Origin: Vibrio kanaloae
GTDB taxonomy: Bacteria; Pseudomonadota; Gammaproteobacteria; Enterobacterales; Vibrionaceae
Direction of reading: 5' to 3'
Assembly (NCBI RefSeq): GCF_024347535.1
Contig: NZ_AP025497.1
Location: 1,426,001-1,490,000, forward strand
Length of the DNA: 64,000 bases
Position numbers and translations under genes: made by a program. Under the pieces are notes generated by a model. That model searched no databases and was not told the origin of the DNA. It saw only the letters and a program-made list of their open reading frames with translations. Of the stretch, positions 28,278-37,537 are shown piece by piece (the stretch's first letter is position 1; each line of letters begins with the position of its first letter).

Positions 28278-29531
28278 ATGAGCCAATCACAAAATAGAAC
28301 CACGCTAAGCCTGTCGAAAAACAGCACCTCTGATAAAAACCGTAACAATGCGGATTCAAAAGCGGCTGGACAGAATAAAGCCAAGCAAGTTTCTAGTAAA
28401 CCAACCAATAATAAAGGCGGAGCGGGTAAAGCACCGTTTAAAAAAAGCACTTCGAATAAGAGCACACCAAAAAGATCGAGCGGTTCGCAAAAGCTTTCAG
28501 GCACGAAACGAACGGGTGGTTCACAACGTAACAAGAATACGGCTAAACCTGCGAGTGGACTGCACCCAAGAAACCAACATACAGGTCGTTACGACTTCGA
28601 ATTTTTGGTTTCTGCGTTACCTGAGTTGAAAGAGCACTTGATTAAGAACCCTGTCGGTGAAGATACGATTAATTTCTCGGATCCATTGGCCGTTAAGTTA
28701 CTTAACAAGGCGCTACTAGCACATCACTATGGCGTTAAGCACTGGGACATTCCCGCGGGTTACCTATGTCCGCCAATTCCAGGCCGAGCAGATTACATCC
28801 ATAGAGTGGCAGACATCCTTAACAGCGATGGTCAAGGCGAACCTTATAATCACGCATCTGTGAAAGCATTAGATATTGGTGTTGGCGCAAACTGTATCTA
28901 CCCAATTATTGGCACGACAGAATACAAATGGCGTTGCACGGGTACCGATGTTGACCCTGTATCCATCAAAACAGCAAACTTCATCGCAGAAAGTAATGCG
29001 AACCTAAAGGGTAAGATCCGAGCACGCTTGCAAGCAGACTCTGAAGCTATCTTTAAAGGTGTGATTAAGGATAATGAACGTTACGATGTCACTATTTGTA
29101 ACCCTCCATTCCACGGCTCTTTAGAAGAAGCGGAAAAAGGGTCACAGCGTAAACTTGATAATCTAGCGGCAAATCGCGCTAAGAAAGCAGGCAAGTCATT
29201 CAAGCCAGAATCTAAAAAATCGTACGCGAAACAAGATAAGCCAACGTTGAACTTCGGTGGACAAAAAGCAGAGTTGTGGTGCCCGGGTGGCGAAGCCGCC
29301 TTCATTATGAAAATGGCGCGAGAGAGCCAACTCTTCGCTACGCAAGTTCTGTGGTTTACTACGTTGATTTCTAAGAAAGACAACGTTGATATGATTCGTT
29401 CAGAGCTTGGTAAGTTAAGAGCAAAACAAGTGAAAGTAATAGAGATGTCGCAAGGCCAAAAGGTAAGTCGCTTTGTTGCGTGGAGCTTTATGGATGATGA
29501 GCAGAGACAAGAGTGGATTGCGCTTAAATAA
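28278..29531 (+). CDS. rlmF: 23S rRNA (adenine(1618)-N6)-methyltransferase RlmF
   Basis: RlmF methylates A1618 of 23S rRNA with SAM. The catalytic N6-adenine methylase motif NPPF is at about residue 275 (ICNPPFHGS) and the SAM motif [12 protein letters not shown] near 200. The 417-residue protein is about 100 residues longer than E. coli RlmF (308) because of a Lys/Ser/Asn-rich low-complexity N-terminal tail (residues 1 to about 97). The domain start is at [15 protein letters not shown] terminator follows. Confidence 0.94.
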   Translation: MSQSQNRTTLSLSKNSTSDKNRNNADSKAAGQNKAKQVSSKPTNNKGGAGKAPFKKSTSNKSTPKRSSGSQKLSGTKRTGGSQRNKNTAKPASGLHPRNQHTGRYDFEFLVSALPELKEHLIKNPVGEDTINFSDPLAVKLLNKALLAHHYGVKHWDIPAGYLCPPIPGRADYIHRVADILNSDGQGEPYNHASVKALDIGVGANCIYPIIGTTEYKWRCTGTDVDPVSIKTANFIAESNANLKGKIRARLQADSEAIFKGVIKDNERYDVTICNPPFHGSLEEAEKGSQRKLDNLAANRAKKAGKSFKPESKKSYAKQDKPTLNFGGQKAELWCPGGEAAFIMKMARESQLFATQVLWFTTLISKKDNVDMIRSELGKLRAKQVKVIEMSQGQKVSRFVAWSFMDDEQRQEWIALK

Positions 29532-29573
29532 CACTTCCATACCAGAAAGTATCTAATAGATTACATAAGAAAG

Positions 29574-29606
29574 CGGGCTTGTTGTTCATTCAACAAGCCC
29601 GTTTTT
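29574..29606 (+). terminator. Rho-independent terminator after rlmF
   Basis: CGGGCTTGTTG (29574-29584) and CAACAAGCCCG (29591-29601) form an 11-bp stem with a TTCATT loop and a T run. It may also serve the convergent lipoprotein gene. Confidence 0.93.
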
Positions 29607-29620
29607 ATATTCCAGCGAGT

Positions 29621-30352
29621 CTAAGTGGAGAGCAACTCGTCTAATTTGGTTTGGTACTTCTTCTCAAGCGCGCTGTTTCCGGCTTTGTTTTCCAGTTCGA
29701 CCAATATTTGAAGGGATGGAATTTGATAGCCATAGCGCTGGTGGAACTTGAACAGACGAAGCCTCGCGTTATTATAATCTGCTTCACTTACTTCAATCTT
29801 TGATAGCTGTAATATCGACTTTGCTCGATTCGGATCGTGGTCAATAGCACGTGTGAAGTAATACTTTGCTTGGTCAGTATTACCGGCTTTAAATGCGCAA
29901 AAGGCCGCATTCTCATAACTGGCAGAGACTAAATAATAATAGGGTTGGTCGATGGCTCGGTTGAAGTATTTGTCAGCCTGCTCATACTCGCCTTGTTTAC
30001 ACAAAAACGTACCGTAGTTATTCAATACATTTCCGTTTCTTGAATCTAAACTTAGCGCCTTTTGATATGTGGATCTTGCTTCGTCTACTTCGCCAACTTT
30101 TTCATAGTAATGCGCCATAGAGAGTCGTGCTCTGTAATAACTAGGCGCATGCTTGATCGCTAACTCTAGGTTTTCACGAGCTCTAACCATATTGTCTTGC
30201 CCCATGTAACCTAAGCCTAACTCAATGCGGGACTCAGACATCGCAATTGGGTCACTTTCTATTTTAGGTGGACCTTCAGTGACAGAGACGCAGCCTATTA
30301 GTGAAAGAGATGTGAATAATATGAAATGTGATAAAAATGACTTGGAAGGCAT
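29621..30352 (-). CDS. PilW/PilF-like TPR lipoprotein
   Basis: A 243-residue protein with a lipoprotein signal (lipobox LIGC, Cys21) and about five tetratricopeptide repeats (for example ARSTYQKALSLDSRNGNVLNNYGTFLCKQGEYEQA-type units from residue 90). It resembles the type IV pilus pilotin PilW/PilF, an outer-membrane lipoprotein. The usual rlmN-pilW-rodZ-ispG context is missing, so it may be a second copy or a paralogue with another role. Single gene. Confidence 0.78.
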   Translation of the reverse strand: MPSKSFLSHFILFTSLSLIGCVSVTEGPPKIESDPIAMSESRIELGLGYMGQDNMVRARENLELAIKHAPSYYRARLSMAHYYEKVGEVDEARSTYQKALSLDSRNGNVLNNYGTFLCKQGEYEQADKYFNRAIDQPYYYLVSASYENAAFCAFKAGNTDQAKYYFTRAIDHDPNRAKSILQLSKIEVSEADYNNARLRLFKFHQRYGYQIPSLQILVELENKAGNSALEKKYQTKLDELLST

Positions 30353-30521
30353 GTGCAGCTCCTTATGAACACCAGCCCATCATATGGAATCGAATAAGTC
30401 GAAGTATTAAATCTGCTATGGAATGCGAGCCACTTACCATAAAAAATCCGCATCCAATTGGCTTTATTATCAACAACCTATTGAATACAGATCTCTATGG
30501 CTGACAAAAATAACTTGCCGT

Positions 30522-31463
30522 TTAATCGTCTTTGGTGAAATTGTCTTCGCTGAAGTGATCCAAATCGTAAGGTGTCTGTTGGTAAACGCAGTAGTTTAGC
30601 CAATTTGAAAATAATAAGTGACCATGACTACGCCAGCTGGCAATAGGCTTATTGTCTGGGTTGTTGTTTGGGTAATAGTTGATAGGGATAACCGGCTCCA
30701 TGCCTTCACCTAAGTCACGAATATACTCATTATGAAGTGTATGAGCATCATATTCCGGGTGACCTGTTACAAACACGTTCCGCTTGTCTTTCGTTGCTGC
30801 CAAATATACTCCCGCCACATCGGAAGTCGCAAGAACATCGAGATCTGTATGCTCGGCTAAGTATTCCTGAGAGAAGTCGGCATAGCGTGAATGAGGCGCT
30901 AAGAACGTATCATCAAAGCCACGTAAAATAGGGTGAAAGGGGTTATGTATCTCATGACTGTAAACACCAGACAGCTTGTCTTTACGAGTGCGCTTTGGCA
31001 AATCATACAGCAATTTCAAACCAGCTTGAGCTGCCCAACATACATACAGAGTCGACGTAACGTGTTTGTTTGCCCATTCCATGATGGTTTGTAGATGTTC
31101 CCAATAGATAACATCTTCAAATTGAACTAAACCAAGCGGCGCACCAGTGATGATCAGCCCATCAAAATTACGATTTTTTACCATCTCAAATTGACGATAA
31201 AAGTTATCAAGGTGCTCCGTCGGTGTGTTCTTACTTGGCCGGTCGTCGATGCGCAGCAGTTCTACATCTACTTGCAATGGACTGTTTGATAGCAGGCGTA
31301 AGAATTGAGTTTCTGTTTCAATTTTCTTCGGCATTAGGTTGAGGATCAAGACTCGAAGTGGACGAATTTCCTGTGTCGATGCTCTTGATAGCGGCATAAC
31401 AAAAATTTTTTCTTCACGAAGAACATCGGATGCGGGCAATTGGTCTGGAATGCGAATAGGCAC
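30522..31463 (-). CDS. metA: Homoserine O-succinyltransferase MetA
   Basis: MetA commits homoserine to methionine synthesis by acylating it. The 313-residue protein aligns without gaps to E. coli Met[12 protein letters not shown] start, Cys142 in YVCWAAQAG as the acyl-accepting residue, and GHPEYDAHT containing the catalytic His and Glu near 235-237. The start has AGGGAG upstream. Met boxes lie just upstream, indicating MetJ repression. Confidence 0.96.
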   Translation of the reverse strand: MPIRIPDQLPASDVLREEKIFVMPLSRASTQEIRPLRVLILNLMPKKIETETQFLRLLSNSPLQVDVELLRIDDRPSKNTPTEHLDNFYRQFEMVKNRNFDGLIITGAPLGLVQFEDVIYWEHLQTIMEWANKHVTSTLYVCWAAQAGLKLLYDLPKRTRKDKLSGVYSHEIHNPFHPILRGFDDTFLAPHSRYADFSQEYLAEHTDLDVLATSDVAGVYLAATKDKRNVFVTGHPEYDAHTLHNEYIRDLGEGMEPVIPINYYPNNNPDNKPIASWRSHGHLLFSNWLNYCVYQQTPYDLDHFSEDNFTKDD

Positions 31464-31480
31464 AGCTTTCTCCCTAAGCT

Positions 31481-31512
31481 AGATATGTAGACGTCTATAC
31501 ATCTAAATCTAT
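31481..31512 (-). promoter_or_regulatory. MetJ operator (tandem met boxes) of metA
   Basis: Four consecutive 8-mers, AGATATGT, AGACGTCT, ATACATCT and AAATCTAT, starting 18 bases upstream of the metA ATG. The second is a perfect match to the met box consensus AGACGTCT and the others are degenerate. Another TAGATGTA lies near 31550. MetJ with SAM binds such arrays cooperatively. Confidence 0.85.
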
Positions 31513-31731
31513 AATAGTTTGACACGCTTGTCGATATACAAAATGGATAGATGTAAATTATTTGTGTTTTCTATCAGAAACAATCCATCGATTTCAAGTC
31601 GCGTACCATCATGTCGAACGACTATCCGAGTCGGATATAGGGTGTGTGTAAGTGACGAAAGATAGTTATTAGAGCAAGCGACAAACATTTAAGATAAACT
31701 TACGTTTTCAAATTAGCCTGCAAAGTGATAG

Positions 31732-32100
31732 ATGAAGTTAATACTCATTCGAGGGCTGCCCGGTTCCGGCAAGTCAACAAAAGCGCAAACCTACGATGCA
31801 CTGCATGTCGAAGCCGATATGTATTTTGTGAATGATCAAGGAGTGTATCAGTTTGATCCTAGGCGATTACAACAAGCCCATGAGTGGTGTCAGAACACCG
31901 TGGAAAAAGGCTTGAAACAAGGGCTAGATGTTGTTGTATCAAATACCTTTATCAAGCAGTGGGAAATGAAGGCTTACCGCCAACTCGCACTTAAATATAA
32001 AGCAGATTTGATTATAGAAGTGTGTAGAGAGCAATTTGGCAGCATTCACGACATCGAACCATCCGTGATTAAGCGCATGGCAAAAGATTGGCAAGAATAA
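31732..32100 (+). CDS. P-loop ATPase/kinase of the AAA_33 (zeta toxin-like) type
   Basis: A 122-residue protein starting almost at its Walker A motif (GLPGSGKST, residues 8-16), with a VSNTF segment (Walker B position, about 66-70) and a helical C-terminus. It resembles small AAA_33 polynucleotide kinase-like or N4BP2-like domains. The target is unknown. It is not part of a visible toxin-antitoxin pair. DUF3859 follows 76 bases downstream. Confidence 0.7.
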   Translation: MKLILIRGLPGSGKSTKAQTYDALHVEADMYFVNDQGVYQFDPRRLQQAHEWCQNTVEKGLKQGLDVVVSNTFIKQWEMKAYRQLALKYKADLIIEVCREQFGSIHDIEPSVIKRMAKDWQE

Positions 32101-32176
32101 CCCGCTATTTCTGGCTAATGAGTTAACGCAAAGAACGAAGAAAAATTAGGTAATACACAATTATTAGGTAGTACAC

Positions 32177-32599
32177 ATGGCAAAGCGATCGGCTATCGTC
32201 GATATGACATCTTACGGCATCTACACGATGTGGGATTCTAAATCTAAAGATCTTCCCAAAATCCAAGAGTTCACCACCATCGTTGATGCCGAAATTGACG
32301 TAGAGTTTGGTTATATTCTGAATATTAAAAAAGCCAAAGGCGAAAAGATCCGCTACTGCATTTATCACCCGAACATCACCACAGACAAAGGCGAAGTGCT
32401 AGAACCATTCGATGGGGAAGAGTATGTCGGCAACAACGATTGGGATTTCTATCTAGGTGATACTATTTGGGCCCCTGTATCGAATAAAATCGGTAAATGG
32501 AGAATGACGGTCGAACTGAAAGGCAACATCATTGCAGATAAAACTTTCGATCTGGTCGCGAAAGATGAAGGTCAGTTCTGGAAACGTAGAGGTTTCTAG
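32177..32599 (+). CDS. DUF3859 domain protein
   Basis: A 140-residue protein of the DUF3859 family, recognisable by the N-terminal VDMTSYGIYTMWD and C-terminal GKWRMTVELKGNIIADKTFDLV segments, an all-beta fold by composition. Function unknown, no signal peptide. Followed by a strong terminator shared with the convergent peptidase gene. Confidence 0.82.
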   Translation: MAKRSAIVDMTSYGIYTMWDSKSKDLPKIQEFTTIVDAEIDVEFGYILNIKKAKGEKIRYCIYHPNITTDKGEVLEPFDGEEYVGNNDWDFYLGDTIWAPVSNKIGKWRMTVELKGNIIADKTFDLVAKDEGQFWKRRGF

Positions 32600-32628
32600 G
32601 TTCGAACTTCTGGCTAAATTCAGACAAC

Positions 32629-32661
32629 AAAAAGCCGAGTCACATGTGAACTCGGCTTTTT
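32629..32661. terminator. Bidirectional rho-independent terminator
   Basis: AAAAAGCCGAGT (32629-32640) is complementary to ACTCGGCTTTTT (32650-32661), with T runs on both strands, between the converging DUF3859 and M20 peptidase genes. Confidence 0.93.
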
Positions 32662-32704
32662 GATATGAGTCAGTTAGTAGTGTACACCTATCTCACAAGT
32701 AAGA

Positions 32705-33811
32705 TTATTGTGTTACGTAAGCCATAACAAACTCAGTGATTGAGACCATGTCTTTCACTGCAATATACTCTTCAGTGGTGTGAACTTTTGCCATTCCAGT
32801 AGAAAGGTTAACGGTTGTTAGACCTTTAGCATTAAAGTTATTTGCATCGCTACCGCCACCAGTACGTTTGGTGTTTGCCGTTACGCCAAGTTTCTCGAAT
32901 GCCGATTTGATAGAAAGAATATGCGGGTGATCGTCTGCAATCACGAATGCATCATAAGCACGAGTTGATTCGATTTCCACTTCGGCGCCAAATTGCTTCG
33001 CGCTTGCTTCGAATGTCGAAATCATATGCTCAACTTGAGCAGTTAGCTTCTCACCGTTCAGTGAACGCGCTTCTGCTACTACTTTAAGCTCCGGCATTAC
33101 GATGTTCGTCGCTTGACCACCTTCAACAATACCCACGTTTGCTGTTGTTTCTTCATCGATACGAAGCAGGTTCATCTTGGTGATTGCGTCTGCAGCTACT
33201 TGAATTGCGCTAATGCCTTCTTCTGGTGCCAAGCCAGCATGAGCCGGGCGGCCTTTGATTGTCGCGGTTACCTTCTGTTGACCTGGTGCAGCATTTACGA
33301 TCGTACCAATCGGGCCACCTGTATCTAGAACGATAGCGTGCTCAGATTGAATGTAAGACATATCGAAATTCAGAGAACCGAATAAACCGCCTTCTTCGAA
33401 TACTGTGAATGCGATTTCAATGGTTTTGTGCGCTTGTCCTTCAGCTTGAATGCAACGAACCGCTTCCATGATAGCTGCGATACCAGACTTGTCGTCGCCA
33501 CCTAGAATTGTGTTGCCTTTTGAACGGATGATGCCGTCTTCAATGATTGGCTCAATGCCGATACCTGGCGTTACTGTGTCCATGTGGCAACTGAATACTG
33601 TGCTGCCTGGAAGAGTGCCATCTAGACGAGCGTAGATGTTGAAACCATTCGACACTTGTGCAGGAACGGCCAGCTTATGTACGTCAAAGCCGAGTTCACC
33701 TAGCTGCTCAGCCAGTGCTTCCGCGATGGCTTTTTCGTTGCGTGATTCACTATCGATTTTCACAAGATCGCAGAAATGGTCGACAAGACGTTGTTCATTA
33801 ATTTGGGTCAT
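32705..33811 (-). CDS. M20 family metallopeptidase, PepT-like
   Basis: A 368-residue zinc-dependent exopeptidase of the M20 family: FSCHMDTV holds the first zinc ligand and catalytic Asp (about residues 73-79), GGDDKSG the bridging Asp, and FTVFEEGG the catalytic Glu; the dimerisation domain includes GRPAHAG. It resembles the PepT-like group that cleaves tripeptides from the N-terminus, but is shorter than PepT proper. It probably works in the cytoplasm. Confidence 0.86.
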   Translation of the reverse strand: MTQINEQRLVDHFCDLVKIDSESRNEKAIAEALAEQLGELGFDVHKLAVPAQVSNGFNIYARLDGTLPGSTVFSCHMDTVTPGIGIEPIIEDGIIRSKGNTILGGDDKSGIAAIMEAVRCIQAEGQAHKTIEIAFTVFEEGGLFGSLNFDMSYIQSEHAIVLDTGGPIGTIVNAAPGQQKVTATIKGRPAHAGLAPEEGISAIQVAADAITKMNLLRIDEETTANVGIVEGGQATNIVMPELKVVAEARSLNGEKLTAQVEHMISTFEASAKQFGAEVEIESTRAYDAFVIADDHPHILSIKSAFEKLGVTANTKRTGGGSDANNFNAKGLTTVNLSTGMAKVHTTEEYIAVKDMVSITEFVMAYVTQ

Positions 33812-34068
33812 TGTTAATTCTCATTATGTTTCCGCTCATTCGTCAGAAGTCACGGCTAAGGAACAGGAAAATCACTATAACGCCAATGTGCCAGATGAAT
33901 GACTGAGTTAAATCAAAAAGTTGCCTGATTATTCTAATTAGTCAGAATAACCTTGTTCAGTTCGTCGAACTGATAACATTTTAATCTGTGTAGGCCTCGT
34001 GTATAATTAGTTTCTAATATGGATAAACAGCAGTGATATGGTCTTTCAATTTGTAACGGTCTTAATAC

Positions 34069-36033
34069 ATGAATAAAAACAACGTTTTAGGTTCATTTCT
34101 ACTCGTTGTGACAATGAGTGCCATATTCGGGCTTTATTTGCTGTATCCGCTCAATGATGTGGACTTTAGTCCTCCTCAAGCCGACAGTACTTCTGCCTAC
34201 ACTCCAGAAAAAGAACTCTCTCAAACTGAATATGGAAAAAAGTTAATTCATATTCTCGGTTTGTCACGCAGTTCCCCATCTGTTGCAAAACATCAACTTG
34301 ATCTACTTCGGCCGCCCACTGGCATTAATGACAAAGCAATATACCAAGCTTATCGACTTATGATTTTGTCGAATGTCGCTCAACATCAACGAGATGCCGA
34401 CGCCGTGATGTCCTACGTAGAGCAAATAAAAACGTTGTCTGAGCATGAAGATATGTTGTGGTTGAAGTCAGAATCATTGGTTGAATCTGCGATTGAATAT
34501 CTCAAGAAAGGGGAACTTGCAATCGCTGAAATTGAAATTCGATCCGCGATAAGCATTGCTGAATCTATTCGTTATGATCAGTTATTGGTTAAAGCGTATA
34601 ACACCGCGGGAGCGATTAATAACGTGCGAAACGACTTGCAAGACGCTCAGTACTTTCTCTATAAAGGGCTGCAACTTGGCAAGCAGTATCCAACGCATAT
34701 TTATAATAGCAAGCTTATGTCGAACATGGCGCTGCTCTACATTTATTTAGAGGATTGGCCTAAAGCCCTGCGTATTATCGAGAAAGCAAAAAAGCTCTAT
34801 TTTAACAGTGGCTTACTTGAAGATGACGCGATTGGCATCCTTTACATAAACGAGTCATTTGTGTATTTAAGCAGTGGCGATGTGACTAATGGCCGAATTG
34901 CTTATGAAAAGGCAAAAGCACTCGATAGCAAAAAAGTCACTGCTCGATACAAAATCTTATTACTGAGAACCTACAGTGATGTACTGCTATCAGAGGGCAA
35001 TTTCAGCAAAGCATTACAAGTGGCTAATCAATGTCTTCAAGCGCCGAATATTAAGAAGTACACGTTTCAAAACGGGCAGTGTTACCTAAGCCGCGCGTTA
35101 GCAAATATTGGACTAGATCAAGATAACGCCATATTGGATGATCTTGAACGAGCACTTGTAATCTTTGAAGTGGTTGGGAGCAGAAGTTGGAAGGTGCTAG
35201 GCTTAAAAACACTGGCTGAATATTACGAATCTCAGGGCGCCCTTGATACTGCACTGAGTTACTACAAACAATATTATCATGGCAACAAAGCGTTATTGTT
35301 TGATAAAAGGCAGAGTGACATTTTCTTACTAGAACAAGACAATGCAAAGAAGACACTCGCTAACGAAAATGAATTACTCAATACAGAAAAAGACCTCAAC
35401 GAGTTGCTGCTTCAAAAGGAACAACTGAGAAACAGAATTGTGGTGACATTGATTATAATGGTCAGCATTAGTGCTGGATTACTGGCGATTAGGCTTCGCA
35501 GCACTCAAAGTAAAAATAAAGCGCTGGTCACTCAATCTACGACGTGTGCGCTAACGGGTCTATACAACAGACGCTATCTAGAGCAGTTGTTAACTCAGCC
35601 AGTATCTTTTAATGCTTCACGGTTTGGAATCAGTCTAGCTATTCTAGATCTTGACCACTTTAAGCGCGTTAATGACACCTTTGGACATGATGTTGGTGAT
35701 GAGGTTTTAGTGGAAGTCGCAAGGCGAGTAAAGCAACACTTATTTCCAAATGACGCAGTGTCTCGCTGGGGTGGTGAAGAATTTGTTATACTGCTGTCTG
35801 GTTCCATTGATCCTGAGCAACAGTTGAACGTTATCCGTTTAGCCATTTCCGAAACCCCCATTGATACGCAATCCGGCTCTTTAGACCTCACCACGTCGAT
35901 AGGGGCGTCGATTGGTATTGCTCATGAGCAACTCAATCAAGATACTTACAAGAAGTACCTCAAAGCTGCGGATGATGCATTGTATCAAGCGAAAGAGTCG
36001 GGTAGGAATCAAGTCATCATCGCTGAAAGTTAA
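34069..36033 (+). CDS. TPR-repeat membrane diguanylate cyclase
   Basis: A 654-residue protein: N-terminal hydrophobic segment (residues 8-24, signal or anchor), a large TPR sensor region in the periplasm (about 50-420), a coiled coil, a second membrane helix (about 461-478) and a C-terminal GGDEF domain with SRWGGEEF near 566-571 and DLDHFKRVNDTFGHD. The intact motif predicts cyclic di-GMP synthesis regulated by a periplasmic peptide or protein signal. Confidence 0.9.
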   Translation: MNKNNVLGSFLLVVTMSAIFGLYLLYPLNDVDFSPPQADSTSAYTPEKELSQTEYGKKLIHILGLSRSSPSVAKHQLDLLRPPTGINDKAIYQAYRLMILSNVAQHQRDADAVMSYVEQIKTLSEHEDMLWLKSESLVESAIEYLKKGELAIAEIEIRSAISIAESIRYDQLLVKAYNTAGAINNVRNDLQDAQYFLYKGLQLGKQYPTHIYNSKLMSNMALLYIYLEDWPKALRIIEKAKKLYFNSGLLEDDAIGILYINESFVYLSSGDVTNGRIAYEKAKALDSKKVTARYKILLLRTYSDVLLSEGNFSKALQVANQCLQAPNIKKYTFQNGQCYLSRALANIGLDQDNAILDDLERALVIFEVVGSRSWKVLGLKTLAEYYESQGALDTALSYYKQYYHGNKALLFDKRQSDIFLLEQDNAKKTLANENELLNTEKDLNELLLQKEQLRNRIVVTLIIMVSISAGLLAIRLRSTQSKNKALVTQSTTCALTGLYNRRYLEQLLTQPVSFNASRFGISLAILDLDHFKRVNDTFGHDVGDEVLVEVARRVKQHLFPNDAVSRWGGEEFVILLSGSIDPEQQLNVIRLAISETPIDTQSGSLDLTTSIGASIGIAHEQLNQDTYKKYLKAADDALYQAKESGRNQVIIAES

Positions 36034-36186
36034 TCGCTAATCAGGAAACAAAAAGTCATTCTGCTCTTCGTGAGATAAGAATGGCTTCTGGAACACTCTG
36101 AGATCGCTAGTATCAAAATTTGAGTGAGAAGTAGGGTTTACTTAGCGATATGTCGAGTTTATCTATATCAACATTTTCTATATGAG

Positions 36187-36327
36187 TTATTTAGCGGCAC
36201 CTTGCAGCATTTCAACCAGTTCGCCCTCTGTAGCCGGTTCTCTTGATAGTTCATAGTGATTACAGCATTCAAAGGTCGTGATTCTGGTTGGCAACTCTCG
36301 CTCTTTTGCTTGCCACGTGAGGCTTTT
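36187..36327 (-). pseudogene. Possible remnant coding frame without a start
   Basis: In the otherwise gene-free 36034-36381, the minus strand is open for 46 codons after a TAG, with protein-like composition (for example TTFECCNHYELSREP and ELVEMLQGAAK before TAA). There is no ATG, GTG or TTG with a ribosome-binding site at its head. It could be the C-terminal fragment of a decayed gene or chance. The rest of the gap holds only a weak hairpin (about 36058-36085). Confidence 0.3.
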
Positions 36328-36381
36328 CTACATACGCTAGCCACTATCTTAATCCCTATACAGACGTGATTGTGTTGGAAA

Positions 36382-37044
36382 ATGACTAATATCTTTATCG
36401 TTGTAATTGTTCTGGTTGTGTTCTTTTACTTTATCCAAAAGTATCTAGTGAAGCATGATGACACCAAAGATCATGCTTATCAGAAAAAAGGGTCGTTGAT
36501 GTCGGCGCAACAGGCGACATTTTATAACGCACTTAAATCCGCTGTGGGCAATCATGGTGAAGTGTTTGCTAAGGTCAGCATGTCGAACGTTCTTGTCCCC
36601 GCTAAGGCTAATAACAAGAAGAATTGGTTTATCGCCAACAACAAAATCTCACGTAGCTACTTTGATTTTGTGGTCTGCGACCCGCGAACGTTAGAGCCTC
36701 GCGTGATTATTGAACTTGATAACGGCAAAGAGCTCAACAAGGGAAAGGCCGATCGAGAAAAGCTACTGATTCACGTGTGTAAATCGGCAGGCTTACCACT
36801 GATTGGTGCATCTATTAAACACAGCTATCAAGTGAGCCGTTTGAAGCGGTTACTGGCGGCACACATCGATTTAATTGAACCATCAAAAGAAGTTCGATTC
36901 TGTAAAAAATGTGGTAGCCCGATGATCATCAAGTTAGCAAGTCAAGGTGACCATAAAGGCCGACGCTTTTTCACTTGTAGCCGCCAGCCGAACTGTACGT
37001 ATACCGAGAACTACAATGTGGTGTTCGATGTGGATGACGAATAA
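36382..37044 (+). CDS. Membrane-anchored DUF2726 protein with topoisomerase-type zinc ribbon
   Basis: The open frame begins at TTG 36370; ATG 36382 is the likelier start (220 residues). One N-terminal transmembrane helix (residues about 3-22) is followed by a DUF2726 domain, a restriction-endonuclease-like fold: FDFVVCDPRT and VIIELDNGKE give the Asp and Glu-x-Asp positions of such folds. The C-terminal zinc ribbon has CKKC, then CSRQPNC, as in the C4 zinc fingers of topoisomerase I. A nucleic-acid-processing role at the membrane is inferred. tRNA-Val genes follow. Confidence 0.8.
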   Translation: MTNIFIVVIVLVVFFYFIQKYLVKHDDTKDHAYQKKGSLMSAQQATFYNALKSAVGNHGEVFAKVSMSNVLVPAKANNKKNWFIANNKISRSYFDFVVCDPRTLEPRVIIELDNGKELNKGKADREKLLIHVCKSAGLPLIGASIKHSYQVSRLKRLLAAHIDLIEPSKEVRFCKKCGSPMIIKLASQGDHKGRRFFTCSRQPNCTYTENYNVVFDVDDE

Positions 37045-37211
37045 AGTAAAGTCAGGCTCACATTGAGTGTGATGCAATTCAACTTTATTTACGTTTTTCG
37101 TCTAAAAAATCAACGCATTGATGCGAATAAGAGCAAACGGTTGATTCAAGTGTAATTTTAACTTGCACCACGATAAATCAGTCGTTACTATCTTTCTCGT
37201 TCTAAAGGAAT

Positions 37212-37288
37212 GCGTCCGTAGCTCAGTTGGTTAGAGTACCGCCTTGACATGGCGGGGGTCGGTGATTCGAGTTCACTCGGACGCACCA
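37212..37288 (+). tRNA. tRNA-Val(GAC), first copy
   Basis: A 77-base cloverleaf with encoded CCA. The acceptor GCGTCCG pairs with CGGACGC; anticodon GAC at 37246-37248 in loop TTGACAT, as in E. coli valV/valW. The T-arm is GGTGA-TTCGAGT-TCACT, so the normally invariant G53-C61 pair is A-U (37265 with 37273). Confidence 0.95.
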
Positions 37289-37356
37289 TTCCTTATTTAT
37301 TTTATTGCATAACTATTGATTTTGTCACGATGGTAGTAATAAGAAATTAGAACATC

Positions 37357-37433
37357 GCCCGCTTAGCTCAGTTGGTTAGAGTACTTGCATGACATGCAAG
37401 GTGTCACTGGTTCGAGTCCAGTAGCGGGCACCA
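37357..37433 (+). tRNA. tRNA-Val(GAC), second copy
   Basis: A 77-base cloverleaf with encoded CCA; acceptor GCCCGCT pairs with AGCGGGC, anticodon stem CTTGC/GCAAG, anticodon GAC at 37391-37393, and a regular T-arm ACTGG/CCAGT. The body differs clearly from the first copy, so this is not a recent duplication. Confidence 0.95.
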
Positions 37434-37444
37434 AATCCAAAAAG

Positions 37445-37468
37445 AGCCCACCTAGTGTGGGCTTTTTT
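37445..37468 (+). terminator. Terminator after the tRNA genes
   Basis: AGCCCAC (37445-37451) and GTGGGCT (37457-37463) with a CTAGT loop, followed by a run of T. It ends the tRNA-Val transcript. Confidence 0.93.
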
Positions 37469-37537
37469 GTACCTGTAATTCCTCCTCTTAACAATCTTCC
37501 TCTTATCTTGTTATTTCTATCCTCGTTGTAAACACAA

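Noticed and set aside
31732..32599. Toxin-antitoxin pair (zeta-like kinase plus DUF3859)
   Set aside because: The genes are 76 bases apart, DUF3859 is not an antitoxin family, and the kinase is not zeta-toxin length.
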